From Clostridium pasteurianum (GTDB lineage Bacteria > Bacillota > Clostridia > Clostridiales > Clostridiaceae): DNA of 64,000 nucleotides. A program made the position numbers and the translations under genes. Below the pieces are notes generated by a model. It saw only the letters and a program-made list of their open reading frames with translations, had not been told where the DNA came from and did no database searches. The stretch spans positions 1,798,001 to 1,862,000 of the forward strand of contig NZ_MCGV01000001.1 in NCBI RefSeq assembly GCF_001705235.1, read 5' to 3'. Of this stretch, positions 8,280-16,595 are shown piece after piece (position 1 is the first letter of the stretch; every line of letters begins with the position of its first letter).

Positions 8280-8738
8280 TTAATGTATTGCAATATATAA
8301 ATAGCAATGCGGTTTCCAATCTTTCGTATATTCACCTGGAACAGTGCTTTCATAATCTTCAGTAAAAGCTCTCTTTATATTACCCAATTTTTGATCAAGC
8401 CATACTCTCTGCCATGCCTTTCTTGTACATATGCCTATTTGTCCACTTTCATCTTTTTCATCATACTTTTTATATAAGCCTTTATGTACTGCTGCTTCCA
8501 TTTTTTTAAAGAAATGAGCTGTTACAGCCATTATAGTAAGGTCATAATCTCCTTTTTCGTCACTGGAATAATTACTGTATTTTGAAACTGGGGAAACGCC
8601 TTGTTGGAACACATTCTCAGTATTAAAGAGAACGGGCAATTTTCCACTCTCAATATCTCCCCAAATCTCACCAATTACTTTTTCTCCCTCTCCAGAATTA
8701 TTTGTTCTTACTGTTATTCCTTTTAATTTATAAGCCAT
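8280..8738 (-). CDS. GyrI-like/effector-binding domain protein
   Basis: 152 aa, all one domain resembling the AraC-type effector-binding (GyrI-like, YdeE) fold: N-terminal ITVRTNN, a central IWGDIESGKLP and C-terminal YLYIAIH strand. There is no HTH, so it is not itself a DNA-binding regulator; stand-alone members bind small hydrophobic ligands or modulate partner proteins. It is preceded by a palindromic operator (8794-8823) that closely resembles the one upstream of the neighbouring PadR gene, suggesting PadR control and a possible role in sensing or sequestering the PadR ligand. Family assignment is by pattern only. Confidence 0.7.
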   Translation of the reverse strand: MAYKLKGITVRTNNSGEGEKVIGEIWGDIESGKLPVLFNTENVFQQGVSPVSKYSNYSSDEKGDYDLTIMAVTAHFFKKMEAAVHKGLYKKYDEKDESGQIGICTRKAWQRVWLDQKLGNIKRAFTEDYESTVPGEYTKDWKPHCYLYIAIH

Positions 8739-8793
8739 AGTTTTACTTCTCTCCTCACGTAAATAATATTTATTTTACAATGTTACAGTAATG

Positions 8794-8823
8794 CTCATTA
8801 TACTCAGTACTGACTATAATGAG
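8794..8823. promoter_or_regulatory. PadR-type operator upstream of the GyrI-like gene
   Basis: 30-bp near-perfect palindrome, CTCATTATA-C-TCAGTACTGA-C-TATAATGAG. The same core (TATACTCAG..CTGACTATA) occurs at 9381-9402 in front of the PadR gene itself. Confidence 0.7.
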
Positions 8824-8838
8824 ATTTTTTTGGAACTC

Positions 8839-9369
8839 TTAATAGAGTCCCCTTAATGTTTCATTTATCCATTTCAATTCAGTTTCCAAATGATATATAT
8901 GATGATTAAATATGCTAATACAATAAATTCTATACTCAGGCAACAACTTATTCACTGTATTATCTTTATCATTTACTAATTCTTTCAGCTTATTTTCTAT
9001 GTAATCCTTTTGCTTATTTAAATTTTTAATAACAGCTTTTTTATTAGCAAAATCAGAAAAGTATAATACTCCATCAAAGTCAAATTCCACACTATAATTT
9101 TCATTTAAAATTTTATTAATTAGGGAATTAAAATATGTAACTCCTAAATCAGTGATAGAATATACTGTTTTTTCAGGCCTATTTCCATCCCTTTCTACAA
9201 CATAATTTATATAGCCTTTTTGGGCAAGTTTATCTAAATGATAATAAATTGTAGGGAGTTTAATTTTAGCAAAGTCAGCTATATTATCTGATACTATTTG
9301 TTTAATACTATATCCATGTTTTGGACCATATCTCATGAGAATCCCTAGGATATATAATTGTACTTTCAT
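8839..9369 (-). CDS. PadR-family transcriptional regulator
   Basis: 176 aa. Residues 1-80 are the PadR winged helix (LGILMRYGPKHGYSIKQIV, LPTIYYHLDKLAQKGYI); the rest is the long helical C-terminal domain of PadR subfamily-1 (Vir-type) regulators, with ENKLKELVNDK and a final LETELKWINETL dimerisation helix. It likely represses itself and the downstream GyrI-like gene through two closely similar palindromes. The ligand is unknown; family members often answer to phenolic compounds or antimicrobial drugs. Start ATG has AAGGAGAT upstream. Confidence 0.9.
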   Translation of the reverse strand: MKVQLYILGILMRYGPKHGYSIKQIVSDNIADFAKIKLPTIYYHLDKLAQKGYINYVVERDGNRPEKTVYSITDLGVTYFNSLINKILNENYSVEFDFDGVLYFSDFANKKAVIKNLNKQKDYIENKLKELVNDKDNTVNKLLPEYRIYCISIFNHHIYHLETELKWINETLRGLY

Positions 9370-9380
9370 TTGTAATCTCC

Positions 9381-9402
9381 TTATACTCAGCGCTGACTAT
9401 AA
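9381..9402. promoter_or_regulatory. PadR-type operator (autoregulatory)
   Basis: 22-bp palindrome TTATA-C-TCAGCGCTGA-C-TATAA, 12 bp upstream of the PadR start codon, closely similar to the core of the operator at 8794-8823. Confidence 0.7.
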
Positions 9403-9436
9403 TTATACCCTACCTTTTAATAATGTCAACAATATA

Positions 9437-10027
9437 TTACTCAGAATAAAATCCACTCTTATTTAGTTTATACCAATTGTCTATCTCATCTTCAGTATTT
9501 AATCCCAAGCCCTTCATAATCTCACGGCTAAATTCTAATGTTGCTGTTCCATTTGCTGTTATAAAGGAATCAGTTCTTACACATTGTTTTTCAATATAAT
9601 TATTTTTTCCTGTATAATTTGGACAAACAGAACTTATATACTCCCAGGAATTTCCTGAATGCTTGACTTGGTTCAAATATCCATTAAACGCTAAAAATGT
9701 GACTGCATCACATATAGCCGATATAGACTTACTATTTTCTTTAAACATATTTACAAGTTTTTTAACCGCTTCATTTTCATATCTTTCTTTTCTCCAATTG
9801 CAGCCACCACACAATATTAGCATTTCAAAGTTTTCAATGCCATTATTTAATATATCATCTATAGCATACGTTGGATTTACTTTTAATCCTCCCATTGAAA
9901 TAATAACTTCTTTAGATATTGAAACAGTACTTATTTTATACTTATTTGATTTTCTTATTTCAGTACTAATATATCCAATTTCCCAATCAGCATATTCGTT
10001 TGATATAAATATTAAAATTTCCTTCAT
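9437..10027 (-). CDS. DJ-1/PfpI family protein
   Basis: 196 aa from the ATG of MKEILIFISN, chosen because GGAGGGA lies 8 bp upstream. The fold is that of class I glutamine amidotransferase-like DJ-1/PfpI proteins: N-terminal EILIFISNEYADWE with the conserved acidic residue, and the nucleophile elbow AICDAVTFLA holding the likely catalytic Cys. It resembles the YoaZ/ThiJ-like subgroup, whose members may act as deglycases, chaperones or peptidases. It lies 40 bp downstream of a WYL-domain regulator on the same strand and could be its target. The precise activity cannot be told. Confidence 0.83.
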   Translation of the reverse strand: MKEILIFISNEYADWEIGYISTEIRKSNKYKISTVSISKEVIISMGGLKVNPTYAIDDILNNGIENFEMLILCGGCNWRKERYENEAVKKLVNMFKENSKSISAICDAVTFLAFNGYLNQVKHSGNSWEYISSVCPNYTGKNNYIEKQCVRTDSFITANGTATLEFSREIMKGLGLNTEDEIDNWYKLNKSGFYSE

Positions 10028-10067
10028 ATATTTTCCCTCCAAAAAATTTCTACTTACCAGTACATCT

Positions 10068-10982
10068 TTATTTGTACATTTCTATAATATCCATACAATT
10101 TTCCTTTATCCTCTTAGCAAGCCATATCGGGGATACCACTTTAGCATCCTTGCCAAAAGAAAGTATTACCCCATACCAAAACTTCTCGTCTTCTGGTACT
10201 ACAAATTCATATTCAAAATCACCACTGCTGTATTCCTTGCAGACTCTTCCTTTTAAATACTCACAGCATTTTGATTTTAATTTTTCCCTACAATACAAAA
10301 CAATCTTAATTCTTTTTCTGTCGTCTGATGTATTTTTTAGAATTTCTCTTACCATTTTCAAATCATGTACTTTTGTATTTTTCTTTTCTAATATTTTAGG
10401 CTTCTCCATCCGAACTAGCTTGTACATACGATAATCTTGATACTTTAAGCAGTATCCTATGAGGTACCAACTATACCATTTATAAATCACAGCAACAGGT
10501 TCTACCTTAACTTGTTTTTGCTCATCCTTATTATTAGTATATAAAAAACTAATGACATGTTTTATTTGAATAGACCTATTAAGTATCAATAATATTTCAT
10601 TAATATTTCTGTTCTCATGTACGACACTAAGATCCATAATCATGGTATTATCTATGTCTGTAGTCAAACTTTTCATTTTTTCTAAAGTAGTCTCAATATC
10701 TTTATTCGTATACGCAGATACTAGCCCCTCTAAAGCACATATAACATAGTTATAGTCCATCTCTCCAGCTACCTGTTGCTGCATCTTAAATGTACTCATA
10801 ATCTCATATCCGCCATCTGCGCCACAGATTGATACTACAGGAATTCCTGCCATACACAAGGTATCAATATCTCTCACAATTGTTCTGATTGAAACTTCAA
10901 AGTACTGTGAAAAAAACTGTGCCGATGTTCGACCATGATTTAATAAATAAATTGTTTCTTTAAGTAAACGATCAATTTTCAT
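10068..10982 (-). CDS. YafY-type HTH-WYL transcriptional regulator
   Basis: 304 aa. N-terminal HTH-11 winged helix (about 1-60: FSQYFEVSIRTIVRDIDTLCMAGIPVVSI) followed by a WYL domain (about 135-215; KWYSWYLIGYCLKYQDYRMYKLVRM holds the W-Y-L core) and a WCX-like C-terminal extension. Such proteins bind nucleotides or oligonucleotides through the WYL domain and repress or activate nearby genes; single-gene members often control an adjacent metabolic or stress gene. The downstream DJ-1/PfpI gene on the same strand is the obvious candidate. Upstream SD is GGGGAG. Confidence 0.9.
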   Translation of the reverse strand: MKIDRLLKETIYLLNHGRTSAQFFSQYFEVSIRTIVRDIDTLCMAGIPVVSICGADGGYEIMSTFKMQQQVAGEMDYNYVICALEGLVSAYTNKDIETTLEKMKSLTTDIDNTMIMDLSVVHENRNINEILLILNRSIQIKHVISFLYTNNKDEQKQVKVEPVAVIYKWYSWYLIGYCLKYQDYRMYKLVRMEKPKILEKKNTKVHDLKMVREILKNTSDDRKRIKIVLYCREKLKSKCCEYLKGRVCKEYSSGDFEYEFVVPEDEKFWYGVILSFGKDAKVVSPIWLAKRIKENCMDIIEMYK

Positions 10983-11003
10983 ATTATAAAATACTCCCCA
11001 TTA

Positions 11004-11567
11004 TCATTCTAAACGAGTCCAATAATTTCCGTACTCCAAGCCATCATGTCCCATTAATTTTTCTTGTGATAGTTTAAAATTCATAAGCTGTAATGCCTCA
11101 ATTCTCTCTGTCGCAAACTGTTCTGCTTTTGTGGCAATAATATTACATTGAAATAACTTATATGCAGAGTGAACTATAATAGATAATATCTCAGAAATGC
11201 AATTCTTCTTTTCATAATCACTTCTTAAATCTAATCTTAAAATTCCACAAGAATTAAAATAATCTTTAGAAACTCTATGAAACAACTCAACTGTTCCAAT
11301 AACCTCACTACTTTTTTTATCTATAATCGACCACCTAACAAATCCTTTTCTCTCATACTCAAAAATCCAATATTTAATTGCATTCTCCATTTGTTCAAGA
11401 GTTTCATAAAAAAATTTATCACCATTGCAATTATCACTATTAAAATATGGAACGGCATTTTTATCACTGTATAACTTTAATAAATCCTTAGCATCATTTA
11501 TTTCCATAAATCTTAATAAATATTTTGTATTTTCTAGTACAGGGCATGTTCCATAAACATCTTTCAT
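11004..11567 (-). CDS. GNAT N-acetyltransferase (RimJ/RimL type)
   Basis: 188 aa from the ATG of MKDVYGTCPVLE; a GGGGGGG run 8-14 bp upstream acts as ribosome binding site, so longer in-frame starts are not used. GNAT landmarks: YLLRFMEINDAKDLLKLYSD at the N-terminus, the beta-4/beta-5 region GTVELFHRVSK, and ILRLDLRSDYEKKNCISEIL where the acetyl-CoA pyrophosphate loop should be; the usual RxxGxG is poorly kept. C-terminal KAEQFATERIEALQLMNF is typical of RimJ/RimL enzymes acting on protein N-termini or small amines. Substrate unknown. An 11-bp perfect inverted repeat lies in its promoter region. Confidence 0.8.
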   Translation of the reverse strand: MKDVYGTCPVLENTKYLLRFMEINDAKDLLKLYSDKNAVPYFNSDNCNGDKFFYETLEQMENAIKYWIFEYERKGFVRWSIIDKKSSEVIGTVELFHRVSKDYFNSCGILRLDLRSDYEKKNCISEILSIIVHSAYKLFQCNIIATKAEQFATERIEALQLMNFKLSQEKLMGHDGLEYGNYWTRLE

Positions 11568-11610
11568 ACTTTTTACCCCCCCATTCATATTTTTCTTAAT
11601 TATAGCAAAA

Positions 11611-11638
11611 TAACAATGACAACAGTGTGTCATTGTTA
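11611..11638. promoter_or_regulatory. 11-bp perfect inverted repeat before the acetyltransferase
   Basis: TAACAATGACA-ACAGTG-TGTCATTGTTA. It lies between the end of the oxidoreductase gene at 11685 and the acetyltransferase start, close to a TATAAT on the minus strand. It could be an operator or a weak terminator for the upstream gene; no T-run follows. Confidence 0.4.
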
Positions 11639-11684
11639 TAATTTTTTTAATCATATTCTACAATTTAATCAAGCAATATATATG

Positions 11685-14129
11685 CTAAATAAATAAATTT
11701 ACATTAGAATCTTCAGCCTCTCCGAGATAGTATCCAACGCCACCTATTTTTACTCCATCAATTAATTCCTCTTTTTTTATACCCATTATATCCATAGACA
11801 TCTGGCAGGCAACTATCTGTATTCCGCTATCTATTGCTGCTTTTATAAGCTCCTCAAGTGATGATACGTTCTTGTCCTTCATAACTTTTCTAATCATCTT
11901 AGTACCCATGCCCATCATGTTCATTTTAGATAACTTAAGCTTTTCGCTGCCTCGTGGAAGCATCATTCCAAACATTTTTTCCACAAGTCCCTTTTTAATA
12001 TCCGCTTTTTCAGGTTTTCTTAAGATGCTTAATCCCCAGAATGTAAAGAACATAGTTACTTTTTTGCCCATTGATGCCGCTCCATTAGCTATTATAAAAG
12101 AAGCTATTGCCTTATCTAAATCTCCGCTAAATACTACCATAGTTTTATTATCCTTTGAATCCTCAATTGAATTCAAATTTTCTGAAACTACAATCCCACT
12201 GCCTTTTTTTATAAACGCTGTTATGGTGCCACCATCTTTTTTTAGGTCTAAAAGTCCATTATTAGTTCTTTTGCACCATGCTTTTATATCTTCATAAAAT
12301 CCAGGATCTGAAGCCGTAACTTTAAGAATTTTGCCGATTTCAATACTGTCAACGCAAGCTTTTACCTGCATTAAAGGTCCCGGGCAGCATAATCCGCAGG
12401 CATCAAGAGCTTTATCATACTTTTTATCTATATCCACAGCCGCCTCCTTTTGTGCATCATTATTATCATTTCTATTTGCTACTTCTGGCTTAAAACTTAA
12501 AACTGATAAGGATTTATATCCACCTGTCAAGTTCTTAACCTTAAATCCCTTCTGCTTTAAAATTCTCTGTGCTATATACCCTCTCAGTCCAACCTGACAA
12601 TAAACTATTATTTCCTTATCTTTATCTATCTCGTCAATTCTATCACGTAAGCTATCTACAGGAATATTAACTGCTCCAGCTACGTTCCCATTCTCATACT
12701 CAATTTTCGTTCTAACATCTATAACTAAAGTATCTTCTCTATTCATATCAAGAAACTCTTCAGCTGTTATTACCTCTGCCTTTCCTGTAAGCACATTTTC
12801 TGCTGCAAAGCCTGCCATATTTACAGGATCTTTTGCAGATGAGTATGGTGGTGCATATGAAAGTTCAAGCTCTGTCAAATCATATACAGTTCCATTAAGC
12901 CTTATAGTTGAAGCAATCACATCTATCCTTTTATCCACACCATCATAGCCAACAGCCTGAGCTCCAAATATTTTTCCATCATCTCCAAATATCAATTTTA
13001 TTGACACAGGATGAGAATCTGGATAATAAGAAGCATGGGAGGCTGGATGAACAACTACTACTTTGTATGGAATACCTAACCTTTTTAAAGTTCTTTCATT
13101 GTTTCCGGTACTTGCTGCTGTAACATTGAAAACTTTAATTATGGCAGTTCCTTCAGAGCCTTTAAAAATAGATTTAATTCCGCATATATTGTCAGCAGCT
13201 ATTCTTCCCTGTTTATTTGCTGGTCCTGCTAAGGCTATAGCAGTCTTATTCTTATTTACGAAATCAACTACCTCTACTGCATCTCCTACTGCAAAAACAC
13301 CTTCTATATTTGTCTCCATATTATCGTTAACTATTATGTGACCTTTTTTGCCCAGTTCAATTCCAGTATTCTTTAGGAAAGAAGTTTCAGGAACAACCCC
13401 TATAGAAAGTATTACAAGCTGTGACTTCAATTTATTTCCGCTTGCAAGTGATATTTCAACGTAATCTCCATTATCCTCAAAAGCTTTAACGCCATCATTT
13501 AAAACAAGATCTACACCATTGTCATATAACTCTTTTTCAACGATAACGGACATATCTGTATCAAAAGGGGCTAATATATGCGGAGCTGCTTCAACTAAAG
13601 TTACATTAAGTCCTCTATCCTTTAGATTTTCAGCCATTTCAACTCCAACATATCCGCCGCCTATTACTACAGCATCCTTTACATTACCACTGTCAACTAA
13701 AGATTTTATTCTATCCATATCGGGAATATTTCTTAAAGTCAATATTTTATCACTGTCTATTCCTTCTATAGGTGGTTTAAATGCTCTTGCTCCAGGAGAC
13801 AAAATGAGGTTATCATAACTTTCCTTGTAAATTCCTTTGTCTTTACTATTTACTTCGATTACTTTATTTTTAGTATCAACAGAAATAACTTCGCTGTTAA
13901 TTCTTACGTCTATGTTAAATCTTTCTTTCATACTTGAAGGTGTTTGAACTATCAGTCTATCCCTATCTTTTATAGTCTCACCTATATGATACGGCAAGCC
14001 ACAATTAGCAAAAGATATATAGCTATCCTTTTCTAGCATTACTATTTGGACTTCTTCGTCAAGTCTTCTAAGTCTTGCTGCCGCTGATGCTCCACCAGCA
14101 ACTCCACCAACTATAACTACCTTTTTCAT
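11685..14129 (-). CDS. CoA-disulfide reductase fused to rhodanese, TusA and DsrE-like domains
   Basis: 814 aa, four domains. About 1-450: FAD/NAD(P) pyridine-nucleotide disulfide oxidoreductase with VVIVGGVAGGASAAAR and the single active Cys in SFANCGLPYHIG, as in CoA-disulfide and NADH/polysulfide reductases. About 460-545: rhodanese domain with active loop CQVGLRGY. About 575-645: TusA-like domain with CGLCCPGPLMQ. About 665-814: DsrE/DsrF-like domain, Met-rich. The set allows persulfide sulfur to be reduced and relayed between cysteines within one chain, in the cytoplasm. It follows an ArsR gene by 25 bp, likely its sulfur-responsive repressor. Length and domain order match known clostridial multidomain CoA-disulfide reductases. 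Confidence 0.92.
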   Translation of the reverse strand: MKKVVIVGGVAGGASAAARLRRLDEEVQIVMLEKDSYISFANCGLPYHIGETIKDRDRLIVQTPSSMKERFNIDVRINSEVISVDTKNKVIEVNSKDKGIYKESYDNLILSPGARAFKPPIEGIDSDKILTLRNIPDMDRIKSLVDSGNVKDAVVIGGGYVGVEMAENLKDRGLNVTLVEAAPHILAPFDTDMSVIVEKELYDNGVDLVLNDGVKAFEDNGDYVEISLASGNKLKSQLVILSIGVVPETSFLKNTGIELGKKGHIIVNDNMETNIEGVFAVGDAVEVVDFVNKNKTAIALAGPANKQGRIAADNICGIKSIFKGSEGTAIIKVFNVTAASTGNNERTLKRLGIPYKVVVVHPASHASYYPDSHPVSIKLIFGDDGKIFGAQAVGYDGVDKRIDVIASTIRLNGTVYDLTELELSYAPPYSSAKDPVNMAGFAAENVLTGKAEVITAEEFLDMNREDTLVIDVRTKIEYENGNVAGAVNIPVDSLRDRIDEIDKDKEIIVYCQVGLRGYIAQRILKQKGFKVKNLTGGYKSLSVLSFKPEVANRNDNNDAQKEAAVDIDKKYDKALDACGLCCPGPLMQVKACVDSIEIGKILKVTASDPGFYEDIKAWCKRTNNGLLDLKKDGGTITAFIKKGSGIVVSENLNSIEDSKDNKTMVVFSGDLDKAIASFIIANGAASMGKKVTMFFTFWGLSILRKPEKADIKKGLVEKMFGMMLPRGSEKLKLSKMNMMGMGTKMIRKVMKDKNVSSLEELIKAAIDSGIQIVACQMSMDIMGIKKEELIDGVKIGGVGYYLGEAEDSNVNLFI

Positions 14130-14154
14130 ATTATTTTCCCTCCGTTATCTATTT

Positions 14155-14430
14155 TCAAAATAAAATTTTAATTATTTCAGCAACTTTCTCGTTACAGACT
14201 TTATAATATATTTCAGTACCTTCTCTTCTTCCTTCTATTATTCCAGCAGATTTAAGCTTCTGTAAATGCTGTGACATAGTAGATTGAGGACAATTCATAC
14301 ATTCTGTCATATAGCTAACATTGCATTCTCCCTTTTTCAAAAGTCCTCTTACAATACAAAGCCTTGCAGGATGCGCAATAACCTTTAAAAGTTCTGCTGC
14401 AGCATTATAACTTGAAATATTATTATCCAT
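14155..14430 (-). CDS. ArsR-family regulator, cysteine-rich
   Basis: 91 aa winged-helix repressor (AHPARLCIVRGLLKKGECNV, recognition helix STMSQHLQKLKSAGI). Five cysteines are visible: C24, C34, and C43/C46 in YMTECMNCPQST at the recognition helix, plus a late one in YKVCNEK. Clustered cysteines beside the DNA-binding helix suit a persulfide- or metal-sensing repressor. It is first in a two-gene operon with the sulfur-transfer oxidoreductase, so reactive sulfur is the leading candidate inducer. The promoter region upstream holds AT-rich palindromes (for example ATATTTAAATAT near 14480). Confidence 0.87.
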   Translation of the reverse strand: MDNNISSYNAAAELLKVIAHPARLCIVRGLLKKGECNVSYMTECMNCPQSTMSQHLQKLKSAGIIEGRREGTEIYYKVCNEKVAEIIKILF

Positions 14431-14502
14431 ATTATTACCTCTTCACTATATTCATTTATTAATATATTTATATATTACGATATTTAAATATATAAGTCAA
14501 TA

Positions 14503-14535
14503 AAAAATTCTTTCCGCAAATCAGAAAGAATTTTT
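14503..14535 (-). terminator. rho-independent terminator after the racemase gene
   Basis: 12-bp stem AAAAATTCTTTC/GAAAGAATTTTT with a 9-nt loop, A/T-flanked on both sides so it could work in both directions; 11 bp past the racemase stop codon. Confidence 0.85.
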
Positions 14536-14546
14536 CCCTATAAACA

Positions 14547-15671
14547 TTAAATACATTCTTTTAAAACGCTTCCATCTTTCACTAATATCTTTTTAACAGA
14601 CTTACTTTGACTTAAATATGGCATTGGAGCGTAAAACATTTCAAATTCAAGAATATCTCCAACTTTAACCTCGTCAGTACAATCCTCTACATCAACAATC
14701 AAATGATTACTACTTCCGCCGATGATTTTTGCACCTTCTTTTAATGGTATCAGCTTGTCTTCAAAAGCATATTCCTGTCTTCCAACAGCTAAAAGTGCTC
14801 TTTTTCTTATGCCTTTATCCTCGTATTCACGGGTAAGCCCAAATGAATCTACAATTCTTTCACCTATAGGGAATGTAGGTTTTCTCTGTACTTCTATAAC
14901 TTCAGCCTGCAATTTAATCGCATCTTCATTCATATAATTCATATTATATCCCCAAATATCAGGTAAATCTCTCGATAAAAGTATAGCTTCTCCAACTCTT
15001 AAATTATTTATTTCTGAAGGCATTTTATTATCAAGTAAAAGTGAAATACATGTAGTTGCTCCACCTGAAATCATATCTAATTTTCTACCTATCTTATCCT
15101 CTATTTCTGAGGCAATATCAGCCAATTCTCCAATATTTTTTTCTGTAGGCTTTATAGCTCCGTAGCAGCCTACATTAGTTCCCATGCCATATAAACATAT
15201 GTTGTGTAAATTTTTTTCTACATATAAGGCTAAGTTAACAAATTCGTCTCTTTTAAATATTCCTTCTCTTAAATCTCCAACATCATACATCAAAACTACT
15301 TTATGCTTTTTATTTTGTTTTTGAGATTCCTTATCTAATAGCTTTAGCACTTCAATTTCTGAATTTACGCTTATATCAACATATTTAACAACATTATGAA
15401 CTTCGCTCATCATTGGCGTTATTATAAGCATCATGGGAAGATTTATTCCGTGCTCCTTAAGCTTTATTATATTACTTAGTTTGGCATCAGCCATGTAATC
15501 TACTCCTGCTTTTACAAATTCATCTGCAACTTCAGGTATAGCATTTATTCCCTTTACAACTCCAGCAACTTTTATATTGTTGTTACTACATAGTTTTACT
15601 ATATTCTTAGCATTTTCATATATTTTATCAAGATTAATTTGCAGTGCAGGGTATTTAAAATCTATATTCAT
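14547..15671 (-). CDS. alanine/ornithine racemase-family PLP enzyme
   Basis: 374 aa from the ATG of MNIDFKYPALQIN, with AGGAGGC 9 bp upstream. It has the alanine-racemase N-terminal TIM barrel, with the PLP lysine in VAGVVKGINA (about K45), and a C-terminal barrel region ending in EMFYAPMPYLSQS. It resembles the ornithine racemase/YhfX group rather than Alr, whose C-terminal catalytic Tyr motif is not evident. It is the second gene of an operon with an amino-acid-binding lipoprotein (24 bp upstream), which suggests an imported basic or small amino acid is racemised, as in clostridial ornithine degradation. No other Stickland genes are adjacent. Confidence 0.85.
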   Translation of the reverse strand: MNIDFKYPALQINLDKIYENAKNIVKLCSNNNIKVAGVVKGINAIPEVADEFVKAGVDYMADAKLSNIIKLKEHGINLPMMLIITPMMSEVHNVVKYVDISVNSEIEVLKLLDKESQKQNKKHKVVLMYDVGDLREGIFKRDEFVNLALYVEKNLHNICLYGMGTNVGCYGAIKPTEKNIGELADIASEIEDKIGRKLDMISGGATTCISLLLDNKMPSEINNLRVGEAILLSRDLPDIWGYNMNYMNEDAIKLQAEVIEVQRKPTFPIGERIVDSFGLTREYEDKGIRKRALLAVGRQEYAFEDKLIPLKEGAKIIGGSSNHLIVDVEDCTDEVKVGDILEFEMFYAPMPYLSQSKSVKKILVKDGSVLKECI

Positions 15672-15695
15672 GGCTGTGATGCCTCCTATCATTAA

Positions 15696-16502
15696 CTATT
15701 TTGCATAAACGTCATAACCAAACCATTTCTTAGATAACTTTGACATTGTTCCGTCTTTCTTTAATTCATCAAAAGCTTTTTGGTATGCATCTCTAAGTGC
15801 TTTATCTGATTTTCTAAATGCAGCTCCAACTGGTTCTTTTCCCATGTACTCTTTAACTTTCTTAAACTTACCTGGGTTCTTTACATTATAGTAATCTCCT
15901 ACCATTGGATCTGCTACTACTGCTTCAATTCTATTATTTTGTAAATCTAAAAATGCATCAGTAGTCTGTTGATATTTCTTAGTTTCTTTTAATCCCTGAA
16001 ATTTCTTTAATGCTTCTTCAGCTGTTGTTCCTGCCTGACATCCAACTACTTTTCCTTTTAAATCATCCGGTTTCTTTATAGCCGTATCACTGCTCTTTAC
16101 AAATATTGCATCTCCTCCATAAATATATGGCTCTGAAAACAATGTTGTACCTTTTCTTTCATTTGTTATACTTACACAAGATTGAATCATATCAAATTTC
16201 TTTGACTTAAGTGCTACAAATATACCATCATAAGAATTAGTTACTATTTGAGCCTTTACTCCCATTTTTTTAGCTATAGCATTTACCATGTCAACATCAA
16301 AACCAGCAACCTTGTTATTGCTATCTCTAAATTCCATTGGTGGATAATCATCAGAAAGTCCTACTTTAAGAACTCCCGCTTTCTTCACATTTTGAAGTGA
16401 ATCATCACCCGTACTTTTACTTTGTGAACATCCACCTAAAATACCTAAACTAATTACTCCCATTACTGCTACTGCCATTATTTTTTTAATTGTCTTATTC
16501 AT
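15696..16502 (-). CDS. family 3 amino-acid-binding lipoprotein of an ABC importer
   Basis: 268 aa. Signal peptide of type II with lipobox LGGC (lipidated Cys25), then a periplasmic-binding-protein type 3 fold: VLKVGLSDDYPPMEFRDSN, GFDVDMVNAIAKKMGVKAQ, DPMVGDYYN and GAAFRKSDKALRDAY. It would sit on the outer face of the membrane and bind a polar or basic amino acid. Permease and ATPase genes are not adjacent, so it either uses a transporter encoded elsewhere or serves as a sensor. It is cotranscribed with the racemase. The nearby lgt gene encodes the enzyme that would lipidate it. Confidence 0.9.
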   Translation of the reverse strand: MNKTIKKIMAVAVMGVISLGILGGCSQSKSTGDDSLQNVKKAGVLKVGLSDDYPPMEFRDSNNKVAGFDVDMVNAIAKKMGVKAQIVTNSYDGIFVALKSKKFDMIQSCVSITNERKGTTLFSEPYIYGGDAIFVKSSDTAIKKPDDLKGKVVGCQAGTTAEEALKKFQGLKETKKYQQTTDAFLDLQNNRIEAVVADPMVGDYYNVKNPGKFKKVKEYMGKEPVGAAFRKSDKALRDAYQKAFDELKKDGTMSKLSKKWFGYDVYAK

Positions 16503-16595
16503 TAAATAAACACCTCTTTGAATTTTTATTCATAGTATAATCCACGCATTTTTCTTCTTAAACTAGTTGTATTATACAAAAAACCAGAGAAATAA

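Noticed and set aside
9663-10256. A 197-codon plus-strand open frame overlapping the DJ-1/PfpI and WYL genes
   Set aside because: Crosses two good minus-strand genes and has no start signal or family pattern.
13063-13818. Several open frames of 90-100 codons antisense to the CoA-disulfide reductase gene
   Set aside because: They mirror the codon pattern of the well-supported minus-strand gene and lack start signals.
16503-16595. Possible T-box or riboswitch before the binding-lipoprotein gene
   Set aside because: The leader is under 100 bp with no T-box sequence, antiterminator or recognisable aptamer.
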